From positions 55,497 through 119,496 of the forward strand of contig SUTF01000004.1 in NCBI GenBank assembly GCA_015063005.1: a DNA stretch of 64,000 bases, read 5' to 3'. Source of the DNA: Methanobrevibacter millerae (GTDB taxonomy: Archaea > Methanobacteriota > Methanobacteria > Methanobacteriales > Methanobacteriaceae). Of the stretch, positions 1 to 9,453 are shown one piece after another. The translations under genes were made by a program, and so were the position numbers. Under the pieces are notes generated by a model that saw nothing but the letters and a program-made list of their open reading frames with translations, did not search any database and was not told the DNA's origin. Numbering within the stretch: position 1 is the first letter of the stretch; every line of letters starts with the position of its first letter.

Positions 1-3000
1 CTGTAAATTGCAGAAGTTAATTTAATGACTGTTAGAGAGGTTAAACCTACACTAAATAAATCAGTGTTGACACCAAAAGCATCGTTTCCTAAAATTTCAC
101 TTACCAAGTCAAAAAGTTTTTTCTCAATATCTGTTCTTGGTTTTATAAATTCATCAACATCAATTTCCGGATCAGGCAAGTTTTTAAAGTCAGTTTTACC
201 ATTAGGTGTTTTTGGAAATTCATCAAGTTGTGTAAAATAAGATGGAATCATATATTCCGGTAAAGAATCAATTAAATGCTGTTTTAACTCATTGATGTTA
301 ATATCCCTTATAGCCGTGAAATATGCGCACAAATGCTCAACCGAGTTAATTTTTTTAACAAGAACCTTTGAAAGAGTAACATTTTCATAATTTGCAATAG
401 CTCCTTCAATTTCAGACAATTCTATCCTTAATCCTCTGAGTTTAATTTGAGTATCATTACGTCCTAAAACATATAATTCTCCGGAATCATCTTTTTTACC
501 CAAATCTCCAGTATTATAATATGGAATATTGTTTAGCTGCATGAATACCTTTTCAGTCTGTTCAGGATTATTCAAATAACCTCTAGCAATTCCAGCACCA
601 CCAACATATATTTCACCGGATACATAAGGAGGGAGTTGATTTCCATCAATATCCATTACTTTATCAACTACATTAAGCATTTTCCAACCTGCAGTTACAT
701 CAGGAGAATCAATTAGCTTATAATGTGAAGCTATTGTTACTTCCGTTGGTCCGTATGAGTTATAAATATCAGCATCAGTATATTTTGACAACCTATCAAA
801 CAATACTGGAGGGAATCCTTCACCACCTATAATAATAATATTACAGTTGGCGACAACATTCTGGATTTCTTCAAGCTGCAAATATTCAAGCAATCTTGTT
901 GGTGTTGAACCAAAACCTTCAGCACCCGTCTTTTTAAATAATTCGACTAATTCAAGAGGGTCAATAGCTTGTTCATCATTTGCAAATACCACAGGCAATC
1001 CATTTAATATAGTACCAAAAATTTCTCTTAAAAATACAATGAATGATACAGTTGATATTGAAATAAACTTGTTGCATTTATGGTTTAGCTCATAAATCGG
1101 AGCATTTTCCTTAACATTTGCAATATAATTTGATATTCCCCTATGAGTAATCATTACGCCTTTTGGTTTTCCAGTTGAACCCGAAGTGTAAATTAAAAAA
1201 CAGAGATTATCTGGAGTTAAATCAACATTAGGATTTGAATCATCACTTTCCTTAAGCAATTCATCAATGTCAATTCTATTTTCACCATCATATTCAATAT
1301 CTGTTGATGTGATTACAAATTTTGAATCACTGTCATCCAAAATCTGATCAATCCTATTTTTTGGATATTTTGGATCAATTGGAATAAATGCTGCACCCGC
1401 TTTAACTATACCAAGAACAGTTGCAATCAAATCACTGTTACGAGCCATCATAAACATTATTTTATCTTCAATATTCACTCCTCTTTTGATTAAACTATTG
1501 GCTATCCTATTTGCCTTTTCGTTTAACTGTGAATAAGTTAGCTCACCATCGTCAGCGTAAAGTATTGTTTTATCAGGATTTTTTAAAGCAATATTCTCAA
1601 ATATTTTATTTATCAGACCTTCATTTGCAAGTTCCACTTCAAAATCATCATCTAGTTCAATTTCTCTCCTTATAGAAATATTTTTCAATAAAGTTTCATC
1701 AGAGTCAAACCGATCCAACAAAACATCAATTGAATCAAGAAAAGTTTCCATTAACTCTTTTGAGTAAAATGATTCATCAAAACTGATATTGATGTTTCCA
1801 CTTTCATAATTGAATACTAATTTATAATCTTTAGCACTATATTCATCAATAAAAAACAAGATTTCACTATCAAAGTTTAATTTTTGATTGTTTAAAAGAG
1901 GATACTTGTTAAACTCTTTGAATGAACTCTTAAAATCATTTAAATATTCTTTTACACTTAAATCTGTGTTAAAATGATATCCTGCTGCAACACGATTATA
2001 TGCTATCAAAATATCTTTTGAAAATGAGAATTTAGTTAAATCATATAGGAATGTTGCAAGCAATAATTTTTCTTTTGATAAACCATACTTATTTGACAAG
2101 TTTTTCAATTTATCAATATCTATTGGTTTAGAAATTTTACTAAAGTGAATATTATCTCCATTAACATCAGGTGAGATTGCAGTCGGATTATCAAATGAAT
2201 TAATCAAATTGTTATAGTAGTTTTCTGCTTTGAAAAATTCAACTTCATTTATAGTATAATCCCTGCATTTTTTAGATGAATCCTGATTAACTTGTCTTAA
2301 TAAATCTTTTAAATCATACCCCATTTGGTCTATTTGACTTGATTCAAAACAAGATTTATCATATTCTATGAATATTGACTGCAATCCATTCTTATCAGAG
2401 AAATTCTTATTAATCCTAAAATGAAGTGGGAATTTAATATCATTTTGAAGTGTTAAAAATTTTGAATCATAATCAGTTGAATTAGATACAATTGAAATCA
2501 TTGAAATGCAATCCGGATCAATACCTTCATTTCTCAGATCTGTAGTATACTCACTGAATTGTAATTTTGCATGGGTTAAACCTTCTTTTAGAACACCTTT
2601 TGAATAAGCAAGCAATTCATCAAAAGTCAATTCTTCATCATACTCCAATCTTAATGGAATGGTATTAACAAACATTCCTAAAGCATTATTCTGACCGAAA
2701 TATCTTCCATGAACCGAAGTGTTTAAAACCAAGTCATTAAATAGTTTATTGTCTTTTTTAGACTTTGACAAATATAAAAAACAAAGTGCAAGAGAGATTA
2801 TGAATGGAGAATAATTTAAATTAGAGGGCTGGTCAAAAAGAACTTCCAAATAATCCATTTCAGAATCATCGAAAGAATACCAATCTTGAGAATAATCCTT
2901 TAAAGTATCTATCCAGTATTTTTTATCATTAGTAGCTTCATCAGATTTTAAATATTCCAATTCTGCATTAACATAATTATCATATGAATAATCAATCGGA

Positions 3001-3473
3001 ATAAACTCCTCATTATTTTTAACGCATTCCATATATCTTTCAATTTCCTGAGGGATGATTGAAAAAAGAGATGTTCCATCCAGCAGAATATGCTGTACAA
3101 CACCTATGAGAATCGTTGAATCCTCTGTTTTTAAAACAGCCCATTTATATAAAGGACAATCAAAAATATCATCAAAAGGTTTATCTAGATAATTTTTTAT
3201 AAAATCATCAAGGCCTTCATCTAAAATTTCAAAGGAATCAATACCAATATCCATTACGTCAGTAAAATATTGCTTAAATTCGCCATTTTCATCATATTTA
3301 ATTTGTAAACCCAAATATTCTTTTGAAATAAATTCTATTGCTGATTTTACGATTTTATAATCCTCTAAATCATAATCCTTTCTAAATTTAAGATAGAAAG
3401 AATCATTGTTAGGATTATTTATTTCTGAAAATAAAAGCATTTTCTGAGCCGAAGATAAATTAAATAAATCCAT
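1..3473 (-). CDS. Non-ribosomal peptide synthetase, N-terminal part (C-A-PCP), runs off left edge
   Basis: The frame is open from an ATG at 3473 (preceded by GGTGAG) to the window edge, about 1157 residues, with no stop. A condensation domain comes first, with the HxxxDG signature at about H128-G133 (HILLDG). An adenylation domain follows from about residue 620, with the A3 loop YTSGSTGKPKG near 762-772 and later adenylation motifs (YNTGD, GRND, and a lysine in NGKTD). A carrier domain then begins, with LFSVGLTSL placing the phosphopantetheine serine near S1146. The protein is therefore an assembly-line enzyme that activates and condenses amino or acyl units, and it needs a 4'-phosphopantetheinyl transferase not seen here. 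It is divergent from a partner-switching operon. The product cannot be predicted because further modules lie outside the window. Confidence 0.93.
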   Translation of the reverse strand, partial: MDLFNLSSAQKMLLFSEINNPNNDSFYLKFRKDYDLEDYKIVKSAIEFISKEYLGLQIKYDENGEFKQYFTDVMDIGIDSFEILDEGLDDFIKNYLDKPFDDIFDCPLYKWAVLKTEDSTILIGVVQHILLDGTSLFSIIPQEIERYMECVKNNEEFIPIDYSYDNYVNAELEYLKSDEATNDKKYWIDTLKDYSQDWYSFDDSEMDYLEVLFDQPSNLNYSPFIISLALCFLYLSKSKKDNKLFNDLVLNTSVHGRYFGQNNALGMFVNTIPLRLEYDEELTFDELLAYSKGVLKEGLTHAKLQFSEYTTDLRNEGIDPDCISMISIVSNSTDYDSKFLTLQNDIKFPLHFRINKNFSDKNGLQSIFIEYDKSCFESSQIDQMGYDLKDLLRQVNQDSSKKCRDYTINEVEFFKAENYYNNLINSFDNPTAISPDVNGDNIHFSKISKPIDIDKLKNLSNKYGLSKEKLLLATFLYDLTKFSFSKDILIAYNRVAAGYHFNTDLSVKEYLNDFKSSFKEFNKYPLLNNQKLNFDSEILFFIDEYSAKDYKLVFNYESGNINISFDESFYSKELMETFLDSIDVLLDRFDSDETLLKNISIRREIELDDDFEVELANEGLINKIFENIALKNPDKTILYADDGELTYSQLNEKANRIANSLIKRGVNIEDKIMFMMARNSDLIATVLGIVKAGAAFIPIDPKYPKNRIDQILDDSDSKFVITSTDIEYDGENRIDIDELLKESDDSNPNVDLTPDNLCFLIYTSGSTGKPKGVMITHRGISNYIANVKENAPIYELNHKCNKFISISTVSFIVFLREIFGTILNGLPVVFANDEQAIDPLELVELFKKTGAEGFGSTPTRLLEYLQLEEIQNVVANCNIIIIGGEGFPPVLFDRLSKYTDADIYNSYGPTEVTIASHYKLIDSPDVTAGWKMLNVVDKVMDIDGNQLPPYVSGEIYVGGAGIARGYLNNPEQTEKVFMQLNNIPYYNTGDLGKKDDSGELYVLGRNDTQIKLRGLRIELSEIEGAIANYENVTLSKVLVKKINSVEHLCAYFTAIRDININELKQHLIDSLPEYMIPSYFTQLDEFPKTPNGKTDFKNLPDPEIDVDEFIKPRTDIEKKLFDLVSEILGNDAFGVNTDLFSVGLTSLTVIKLTSAIY

Positions 3474-3957
3474 AATCTCACCATACTTTAAATTTTTTAA
3501 CTAAAAAATATTAATTATTTAATATTTATGTAAATTGAATTATATAAAAATTTTTTAAGACAAATTTAATTAAACAGCAACAATACAATCCAATTAATAG
3601 TACACATAATAGAGAAATACTGGATCCCACCAACGATTCAAGAAATCCCAATCAAAAAAAAATCCATACTTTCACCTCCAATCTATTAATTAACTCATCC
3701 ATATATTTTTAGTTTTAAACTATTATACTTAGACATTATTATATTAAAAAAAAGACATATAAAGTTTTTTGAATGTAAGTGCTTACATACATCCTTAAAT
3801 TCTTTAAAAAAACAGAAAAAAACTAATTAATAGAAAAAATAGAATAAAATAAAGACGATATAAATTTTTTAATATTTGTATTTTCATGATTAAATTGCAA
3901 AATATATAAAAAGTTAACACAACTAATATATTAATATATAAAAAGCAAGGGATTATT
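3474..3957. promoter_or_regulatory. Divergent promoter region between NRPS and STAS operon
   Basis: This is 484 bases of very AT-rich non-coding DNA between two divergent transcription units. TATA-like stretches lie near 3900-3945 on the side of the STAS gene and near 3485-3550 on the NRPS side. A dyad (listed separately) sits near the middle. No open frame of note is seen. The wide spacing suggests that both units are controlled here. Confidence 0.6.
3773..3788. promoter_or_regulatory. 16-bp dyad, possible operator
   Basis: The sequence ATGTAAG-TG-CTTACAT has perfect 7-bp arms around a 2-bp centre. It lies about 170 bases upstream of the STAS start and 300 upstream of the NRPS start, a fitting place for a regulator of the divergent pair. 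The cognate protein is unknown. Confidence 0.35.
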
Positions 3958-4257
3958 ATGAATATAACTAAAAATTATAATGAAAAAGAATTAACCATGA
4001 CTATTGAAGGTCGTGTTGATACTATAACTTCACATGATTTAGAAAAAGAAATCAACGACGAATTAGACAATTTTAACTCATTAACATTAGATTTTACTGA
4101 TTTAGAATACATTTCAAGCGCAGGTCTTAGAGTTCTAATTGCAACTCAAAAGAAATTAAAATCAGACAATATTCCATTCGTTATTAAAAATGTTAATGCT
4201 ACCGTAAGTGAAATATTTAGAATGTCTGGTTTTGATAAGATTTTAACGATAGAATGA
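3958..4257 (+). CDS. STAS-domain anti-sigma-factor-antagonist-like protein (RsbV type)
   Basis: This 99-residue protein is a single STAS domain, the usual length for RsbV/SpoIIAA proteins. The signature YISSAGLRVL lies at about residues 51-60, and S54 aligns with the serine phosphorylated by the partner kinase in bacteria. Its stop overlaps the start of the next gene (ATGA), so the two are translationally coupled. In bacteria the dephosphorylated form binds the HATPase kinase and frees its target. Archaea have no sigma factors, so the controlled target here is unknown. The neighbouring NRPS is a candidate by location only. Confidence 0.88.
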   Translation: MNITKNYNEKELTMTIEGRVDTITSHDLEKEINDELDNFNSLTLDFTDLEYISSAGLRVLIATQKKLKSDNIPFVIKNVNATVSEIFRMSGFDKILTIE

Positions 4258-4631
4258 ACACAATAACTTTAAAACCTGAATTAAATCAATTATATACTTT
4301 AAATGAGTTTATATTAAATGAACTTCCGGAAGAAAACATTCCGGTCGAATTGATAGTAGAAGAAATTTTTGTTAATATTGTAAACTATTCAAAAACAGAT
4401 TTTATTAGAGTTAATGTTAAATACGAAAACGAAACATTGACAATGGAATTCATTGACAATGGAATTGAATTTAACCCTCTTTTAAAAGAAGATTATAGCA
4501 TTCCAAATGACATTGATGAGGCACAGATTGGTGGACTTGGAATATTATTTACTAGAGAAATAGCTAACGAAATTTACTATCATAATATAAATGGTGAAAA
4601 TCACTTGAAAATTGTTAAAAAAGTGGAATAA
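4254..4631 (+). CDS. HATPase-domain serine kinase-like protein (RsbW/SpoIIAB type)
   Basis: This is a 125-residue GHKL-type ATPase. The N-box is recognisable as EEIFVNIVNYS, the G1 box as DNGIEFNP, and the G2 box as GGLGILFTREI. This is the pattern of anti-sigma kinases that phosphorylate STAS antagonists. The gene overlaps the STAS gene by four bases and the phosphatase gene by one base (TAATG), so the three proteins should be made together. In bacteria the family binds sigma factors, so its target in an archaeon must be something else. The family call is firm; the role is inferred. Confidence 0.85.
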   Translation: MNTITLKPELNQLYTLNEFILNELPEENIPVELIVEEIFVNIVNYSKTDFIRVNVKYENETLTMEFIDNGIEFNPLLKEDYSIPNDIDEAQIGGLGILFTREIANEIYYHNINGENHLKIVKKVE

Positions 4632-6499
4632 TGAAATCCAAACTAAAAAATATATTGATATCATTTATATTAATAATAACTATAGAAATTATCCTTTCCC
4701 CAGTGATATTTTTTGAATTGGGAATAACATTCCCACATGTTGGTCTATTATATGTTTTAGGATTACTATTGGGTCCCTATGGTGCTTTAGGTGCAACATT
4801 GGGAAATCTATTGCTTGACATAATTGCAGGATATTCTCCCAGAATAATAATTCCTTCAGCTATTTTTACTTTTGGAATTTCATATTTAGCATATAAACTT
4901 TGGTACTCAGGTTTTAAAGCAGAAAAAATTACAAAACCTCAGTTAGACACAGTTTATCACATTTTCCTATTTATATCAAGCATAATAATATGTGGATTTA
5001 TTTATTCAATAGTGCATGGACTTTTGTTTGGCCTTTTTATTGATTTAGATGTAATTGAAGACATGTTAATTATATATTTTATAAACTTCACTAATCTTGC
5101 ATTTATTTTTGGAATACTGGGCATTTGGCTTTCTAAAAAAATCGATTTTATAACCACACCAAAAAAATCCAAAAGATCAATTAATCAAAAAGTTTATCGA
5201 GTATTAATCTGTTTATTAATAATCACCACTGTATTGTCATTATTATCAATTATAATAGATATAGATAACAATATTATTATTGGAGAATTAACTTTAATAG
5301 GAATATTATTATTTTGCTATTTGACAAAACCCCTTGAATATGAAATTGAATCATATGACAAAAATAGAATAATTGAAAAAATCATCAATAATTTTCTCAT
5401 AATAACAGTAACCATAGCTATTATTGGATTAGCAATTTCAATTTTTGCTTATAATTATATAATAAATACAAATGCTAATTTTTTCATTATGAGTATGCCT
5501 GGATTTATAATAACGGACATAATTCTAGCCATATTTTTCATACCAAGCATGATTATCTTAAAATATATTGAAAATAAAGTAATCACGCCAATCTCTCGAT
5601 TTTCAGAAATAAAACCATTTATTAAAGAAAATGAAAAAATAGAATCTGAAGGATTGGTTAATATTTATTCCAATTATATTAATGAAAACAATGAAATAGG
5701 AACTCTTGCACAATCCTACACAGATTTGATAGAACACAACAATAAGTATATTGAAAATATTAATGAAATTGAAGGTGAAAAAAAGCGTGTTGAGGCGGAA
5801 CTTGATATTGCAACCAAAATTCAAGCGGCTTCACTACCAACTAAAGCACTTGAAACCAATGAATTTACGGTCAATGGCTATTCACATCCTGCAAAAGAAG
5901 TTGGTGGAGACTTTTTTGATTATTATATGTTGGATGAGGATAATTTAGCTATTATAATTGGTGATGCTTCAGGCAAAGGTATTCCCGCAGCATTACTTAC
6001 AATGATTACACAGGTTATGGTCAAACAGATGTTAAAACATGATAATGATCCTTCAAAAGTTTTATATTCACTAAATAACCAATTGAGTGAGAATAACCCG
6101 CAATCAATGTTTCTGACATTATGGCTTGGAATATATAATAAATCAACTAAAAAATTAACATTTTCAAATGCAGGACATAACCCTCCATTAATAAAAGAAA
6201 ATAATGAATTTAGATATCTAAATATTGATCCGGGACTTGTACTTGGACTTATGGATAACTATGACTATATTAATGAAGAAATAACATTAACAGATCAATT
6301 GGTATTATATACTGATGGAATAACTGATGCAAACAATCTTCAAGAGGAAATGTATAGTGAAGATAGGCTTTTGGAATTCTTCAATGAATTTGAAAGTAAT
6401 GATGATCCGATTAAACCATTATTAAATGACATCAACATTTTTACCGGAGATGCAAAACAATTTGATGACATGACATTATTATACATAAAAATAAAATAA
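4631..6499 (+). CDS. Membrane-bound SpoIIE/RsbU-type PP2C phosphatase
   Basis: The protein has 622 residues. Roughly the first 320 form several hydrophobic segments (an N-terminal sensor-like membrane domain). A HAMP-like linker and a short coiled region (about 325-395) follow, and then a SpoIIE-type PP2C domain. The metal-binding motifs are GGDFFDYY near 425, GDASGKG near 444, YTDGITDA near 560 and FDDMT near 611. The expected reaction is dephosphorylation of the STAS protein encoded two genes upstream, in response to a signal read at the membrane. It is the last gene of the three-gene operon. The signal is not apparent from the sequence. Confidence 0.9.
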   Translation: MKSKLKNILISFILIITIEIILSPVIFFELGITFPHVGLLYVLGLLLGPYGALGATLGNLLLDIIAGYSPRIIIPSAIFTFGISYLAYKLWYSGFKAEKITKPQLDTVYHIFLFISSIIICGFIYSIVHGLLFGLFIDLDVIEDMLIIYFINFTNLAFIFGILGIWLSKKIDFITTPKKSKRSINQKVYRVLICLLIITTVLSLLSIIIDIDNNIIIGELTLIGILLFCYLTKPLEYEIESYDKNRIIEKIINNFLIITVTIAIIGLAISIFAYNYIINTNANFFIMSMPGFIITDIILAIFFIPSMIILKYIENKVITPISRFSEIKPFIKENEKIESEGLVNIYSNYINENNEIGTLAQSYTDLIEHNNKYIENINEIEGEKKRVEAELDIATKIQAASLPTKALETNEFTVNGYSHPAKEVGGDFFDYYMLDEDNLAIIIGDASGKGIPAALLTMITQVMVKQMLKHDNDPSKVLYSLNNQLSENNPQSMFLTLWLGIYNKSTKKLTFSNAGHNPPLIKENNEFRYLNIDPGLVLGLMDNYDYINEEITLTDQLVLYTDGITDANNLQEEMYSEDRLLEFFNEFESNDDPIKPLLNDINIFTGDAKQFDDMTLLYIKIK

Positions 6500-6790
6500 T
6501 TCTAGATATGTAACCTTTGATATATGCATTTTAGTTATTGATTCATACAAAATTGTTTTTTACTAAATATTTGATATAGAAAATTGATATAGACATTAAA
6601 TTAATGAACCTGCACATGATTAAAATATAGCTAACATTTCTTTTAGAAAGAGGATTTATCAATTTTATATTCATAGAATATATTGCACCACCCACATATG
6701 CAATTATAAATAGAAAAAATATTGAAGTAAAAACATCCGTAAATAATAAAAAAAGAAAAGAATAAAAGGTTATTTAAAAAATAAATTAAA

Positions 6791-7378
6791 TTAAGCCTTT
6801 ATTCCATTATATAAAATATCTAGGAAATTATTGGCATAGCGGTCAGAGTCAATATTAGGATTCTCATCATATACTTTCAATAAAACTACAGACTGGAATG
6901 TAACACTAAAGCAAACCAATGCCAAAACTCTGGAATCAACCGCCCTGATTTTTCCTTTTTCAATTTGAAATTTGAAAAATTCATCGAGTTTATCAATGAT
7001 TACATTGGTAATTCTTGAAATCAATTGTTTTTTCTCAGGAATATCTCGAACTTCTTCCATAGCTATTTTAAATACACTAAACTCATTATCTGGAAGATTT
7101 AAAAGTCCAATGAAATTACTTTGAAGATATGCCTCAATTTCATCATCCTCGTTAAAATCAAAAATATCTGCCAATTTATCAAAAAGTATCTGAAGATAGT
7201 ACTCCTTTGTAATCTCAACAAGATTATTTTTATTTTGAAACTTCCTGAAAATAGTTACTTCATTTACTTCTGCTTCAGCAGCTATTTTTTTAGTGGTTGC
7301 TTTGGTAAAACCTTCCTTTTGAAGAATTGCAAAAGTAGCATGTATAATCTTCATTTCAGTGCCATTGAATTCAGCCAT
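6791..7378 (-). CDS. TetR-family transcriptional regulator
   Basis: The protein has 195 residues with an N-terminal TetR helix-turn-helix at about residues 10-55 (ATTKKIAAEAEVNEVTIFRKF pattern, read as two adjoining helices). The C-terminal half is a variable helical ligand-binding domain with no recognised ligand motif. A long dyad lies 25-60 bases upstream of its start codon, fitting autoregulation. It is divergent from prephenate dehydrogenase, so it may also act on that promoter, although amino-acid control would be unusual for this family. Confident as TetR; targets unknown. Confidence 0.9.
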   Translation of the reverse strand: MAEFNGTEMKIIHATFAILQKEGFTKATTKKIAAEAEVNEVTIFRKFQNKNNLVEITKEYYLQILFDKLADIFDFNEDDEIEAYLQSNFIGLLNLPDNEFSVFKIAMEEVRDIPEKKQLISRITNVIIDKLDEFFKFQIEKGKIRAVDSRVLALVCFSVTFQSVVLLKVYDENPNIDSDRYANNFLDILYNGIKA

Positions 7379-7402
7379 AATCTATCCCCATTTTTTATAA
7401 CT

Positions 7403-7437
7403 AATTTATATTATGCTTTAACAAAGTAATATAAATT
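7403..7437. promoter_or_regulatory. Long dyad upstream of the TetR gene, probable operator
   Basis: Perfect 11-bp arms AATTTATATTA and TAATATAAATT are separated by 13 bases. The dyad lies 25 bases upstream of the TetR start codon and overlaps the likely TATA/transcription start region. This is the typical place for a TetR autorepressor site. A second, shorter inverted pair (ATATTTTGTT at 7473-7482 and AACAAAATAT at 7525-7534) lies nearer the divergent tyrA gene. Confidence 0.5.
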
Positions 7438-7570
7438 TTGAATAATAAAGTTAAAATCATATGAAATATCAAATATTTTGTTAAAATTCAAAAAAATATA
7501 TTGAATATAAAAAATATAATTTATAACAAAATATTGTTTAATATTCAATTAATATATGATGGAGTTTAAA

Positions 7571-8884
7571 ATGAATAAAAAAGATAATATGACCATTATT
7601 GGTGCTACACGAGGCTTTGGCAGATGGATAGCGGAACATTTAAACAATGATTTCAACATTACCATCACAAGCCCCGACAAAGATTCAGGAATTAAAGTTG
7701 CTGAGGAGTTAAATGTTAAATATAACTCAGACAATGTTGATGCTATACAAAATGCAGACATTGTTATTTTTAGTGTACCAATAGACAAAATGGTAGAAAC
7801 CATAAAGGAAGTCGCTCCACATGCAAATGAAGGGTCATTGTTAATGGATGTCTGCAGCGTGAAAACAGAACCTACAGATGCACTAATGAAATATGCTCCG
7901 AAAAATGTGGAAATATTGCCATGCCATCCAATGTTTGGGCCACGGATTCCCTCAATCAAAAGACAAATAATAGTATTGACTCCTATTAAAGGTAGGGCAA
8001 GCACTTGGCTAGATCGTGTGAAAAGATATTTGGTTGAATCAGAATGTGAACTTGTAATAACGACTCCACAGGAGCATGACAAGTATATGAGCATTGTTCA
8101 AGGCCTGACTCATTTTTCATTCATTACACTAGCTTCAACAATCAGAAAGCTAAACATCAATGTTAAAATGTCAAGGTCATTTTCAAGTCCGGTCTATAGT
8201 CTAATGCTTGATATGGTAAGTCGTATCGTTTATCAAAACCCCCATCTTTATTATTCCATACAGAAAAATAACAAGGAAACTTCAAATGCAAGAAAAACTT
8301 TGATTAAAGAGGGAATATACCTATCCAAATTAATCGAAGATGACAATGAAGAGGATTTCGTTAAAAATATGGTGGAATCTTCTAAGCATTTAGATGAACG
8401 TGAAGAAGCATTAATCCGTTCAGATAAAGCAATAGGGATGTTAAGCCAAAAAGTTAACGTATTAACAAAATCAATAGGAAAAGAATTAGGTTTAGTGGAT
8501 TTATATTCCAAAAAGACATTTGTAGGTATCGTGAAAAAGGTTACATCAAAATGTGTAATATTGGAAAACAATGAAAATGAGGAAATTACATTAAAAATTT
8601 CCAGCATTGACATATTATCCAAAAAAGATCTTTTCAAATGGAAAAAAGACAATATTAAATTGGAAAATTTTGATTTAACTGTCAAGTTGCCTTCAACATG
8701 TGACGAAATATACTTGATTAAAATGTTTGAAAATATTGAAGGAATTATAGATGTAAAAATAACTGATATCAGCCAGATTAACGAGTACCTGACGAATTTC
8801 ACATTTAACTACTCAGTATTTGATAAAAAAGATAAAATTTATGTTGAAAAGTATGTCGAAGGAATTGGCTGGAAAATAATATAA
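7571..8884 (+). CDS. tyrA: Prephenate dehydrogenase with C-terminal regulatory domain
   Basis: This enzyme converts prephenate to 4-hydroxyphenylpyruvate in tyrosine synthesis. The N-terminal Rossmann loop is GATRGFG at residues 11-17. Downstream are the conserved CSVKTEP and CHPMFGP segments that mark TyrA. The 437-residue length fits the archaeal form, which carries an additional C-terminal domain (about 290-437) of probable regulatory function. An upstream in-frame ATG at 7556 exists, but GGAG at 7561-7564 is spaced correctly for 7571, so that start is preferred. The next gene, a broken thioesterase, follows after 15 bases. Confidence 0.9.
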   Translation: MNKKDNMTIIGATRGFGRWIAEHLNNDFNITITSPDKDSGIKVAEELNVKYNSDNVDAIQNADIVIFSVPIDKMVETIKEVAPHANEGSLLMDVCSVKTEPTDALMKYAPKNVEILPCHPMFGPRIPSIKRQIIVLTPIKGRASTWLDRVKRYLVESECELVITTPQEHDKYMSIVQGLTHFSFITLASTIRKLNINVKMSRSFSSPVYSLMLDMVSRIVYQNPHLYYSIQKNNKETSNARKTLIKEGIYLSKLIEDDNEEDFVKNMVESSKHLDEREEALIRSDKAIGMLSQKVNVLTKSIGKELGLVDLYSKKTFVGIVKKVTSKCVILENNENEEITLKISSIDILSKKDLFKWKKDNIKLENFDLTVKLPSTCDEIYLIKMFENIEGIIDVKITDISQINEYLTNFTFNYSVFDKKDKIYVEKYVEGIGWKII

Positions 8885-8899
8885 TGAGAAGGAATAATA

Positions 8900-9319
8900 A
8901 TGTTAAAAATGATGTTAACCCCACGATTCGGAGAAATAGACTGAATGAAGCACGTAAACAATAACCACATTGGAGAATGGTTTGAACTTGCAAGGGAAGA
9001 AATCTACAGATATTTCATACCTGACCTTGACTTGAATCTGGAGAAATGGAAATTGATTCTAGTAAGAAACGAAACGGACTTTTTAGGCCAAATTCGTTAT
9101 GGCCAAGATGTAGAAATAAGAACATATATTCTAAAAATCGGAAATTCATCATTTACTGTAGGAAATGAAGTTTGGCAGGATAATGAGATTAAAGCAAAAG
9201 GAAAATCAATTATAGTCCACTATGATTATTTGAAAGAAAAATCCATAAGAATTCCAAATGAAATTAGATTAAAACTAAACAAACTTTACTTAAAAGAAGA
9301 GGATATAGGAAAAAAATAA
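8900..9319 (+). pseudogene. Hotdog-fold acyl-CoA thioesterase interrupted by in-frame TGA at codon 15
   Basis: A well-placed ribosome site (AGAAGGA at 8887-8893) precedes ATG 8900. From there the frame reads TPRFGEID, then TGA at 8942-8944, then MKHVNNNH and the rest of a 4HBT-type hotdog domain in the same frame. The family motif is D-x-x-x-HVNN, so the stop replaces one residue inside the active-site segment. An ATG directly abuts the stop (TGAATG at 8942-8947), so the 124-residue remainder could be made by reinitiation, but it would lack the conserved Asp and first strand. Either a recent nonsense mutation (a Gly GGA to TGA change would suffice) or a sequencing error. The remainder looks well conserved, so decay would be young. 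Confidence 0.75.
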
Positions 9320-9381
9320 CCATTCCATCCCATACACTTTTTTGAAATCATCATATGAATCAACCATAATTTTAAAAAAAA

Positions 9382-9397
9382 TTTAGGCATACCTAAA
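9382..9397. promoter_or_regulatory. DtxR/IdeR-like palindrome upstream of the methyltransferase
   Basis: TTTAGG-CATA-CCTAAA has perfect 6-bp arms and resembles the iron-dependent repressor box TTAGGNNANNCCTAA-type sites. It lies 57 bases upstream of the methyltransferase start. A near-identical sequence with one mismatch (12482-12497) lies upstream of feoB on the other side, suggesting a shared metal-responsive regulator. No DtxR gene is in the window. Confidence 0.55.
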
Positions 9398-9453
9398 AAT
9401 TTATATTATTATTCAACATAACTATTTATATAAAATAATACTGGAGAATAATT

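Noticed and set aside
6510-6725. Minus-strand open stretch with membrane-like sequence (AYVGGAIYSMNIKLI)
   Set aside because: It has no start codon or ribosome site and is short; it could be a remnant of a membrane protein, but nothing recognisable supports it.
8942-8944. TGA as selenocysteine codon
   Set aside because: Hotdog thioesterases do not carry Sec at this position, no SECIS-like element is evident, and Methanobrevibacter is not known to have the Sec machinery.
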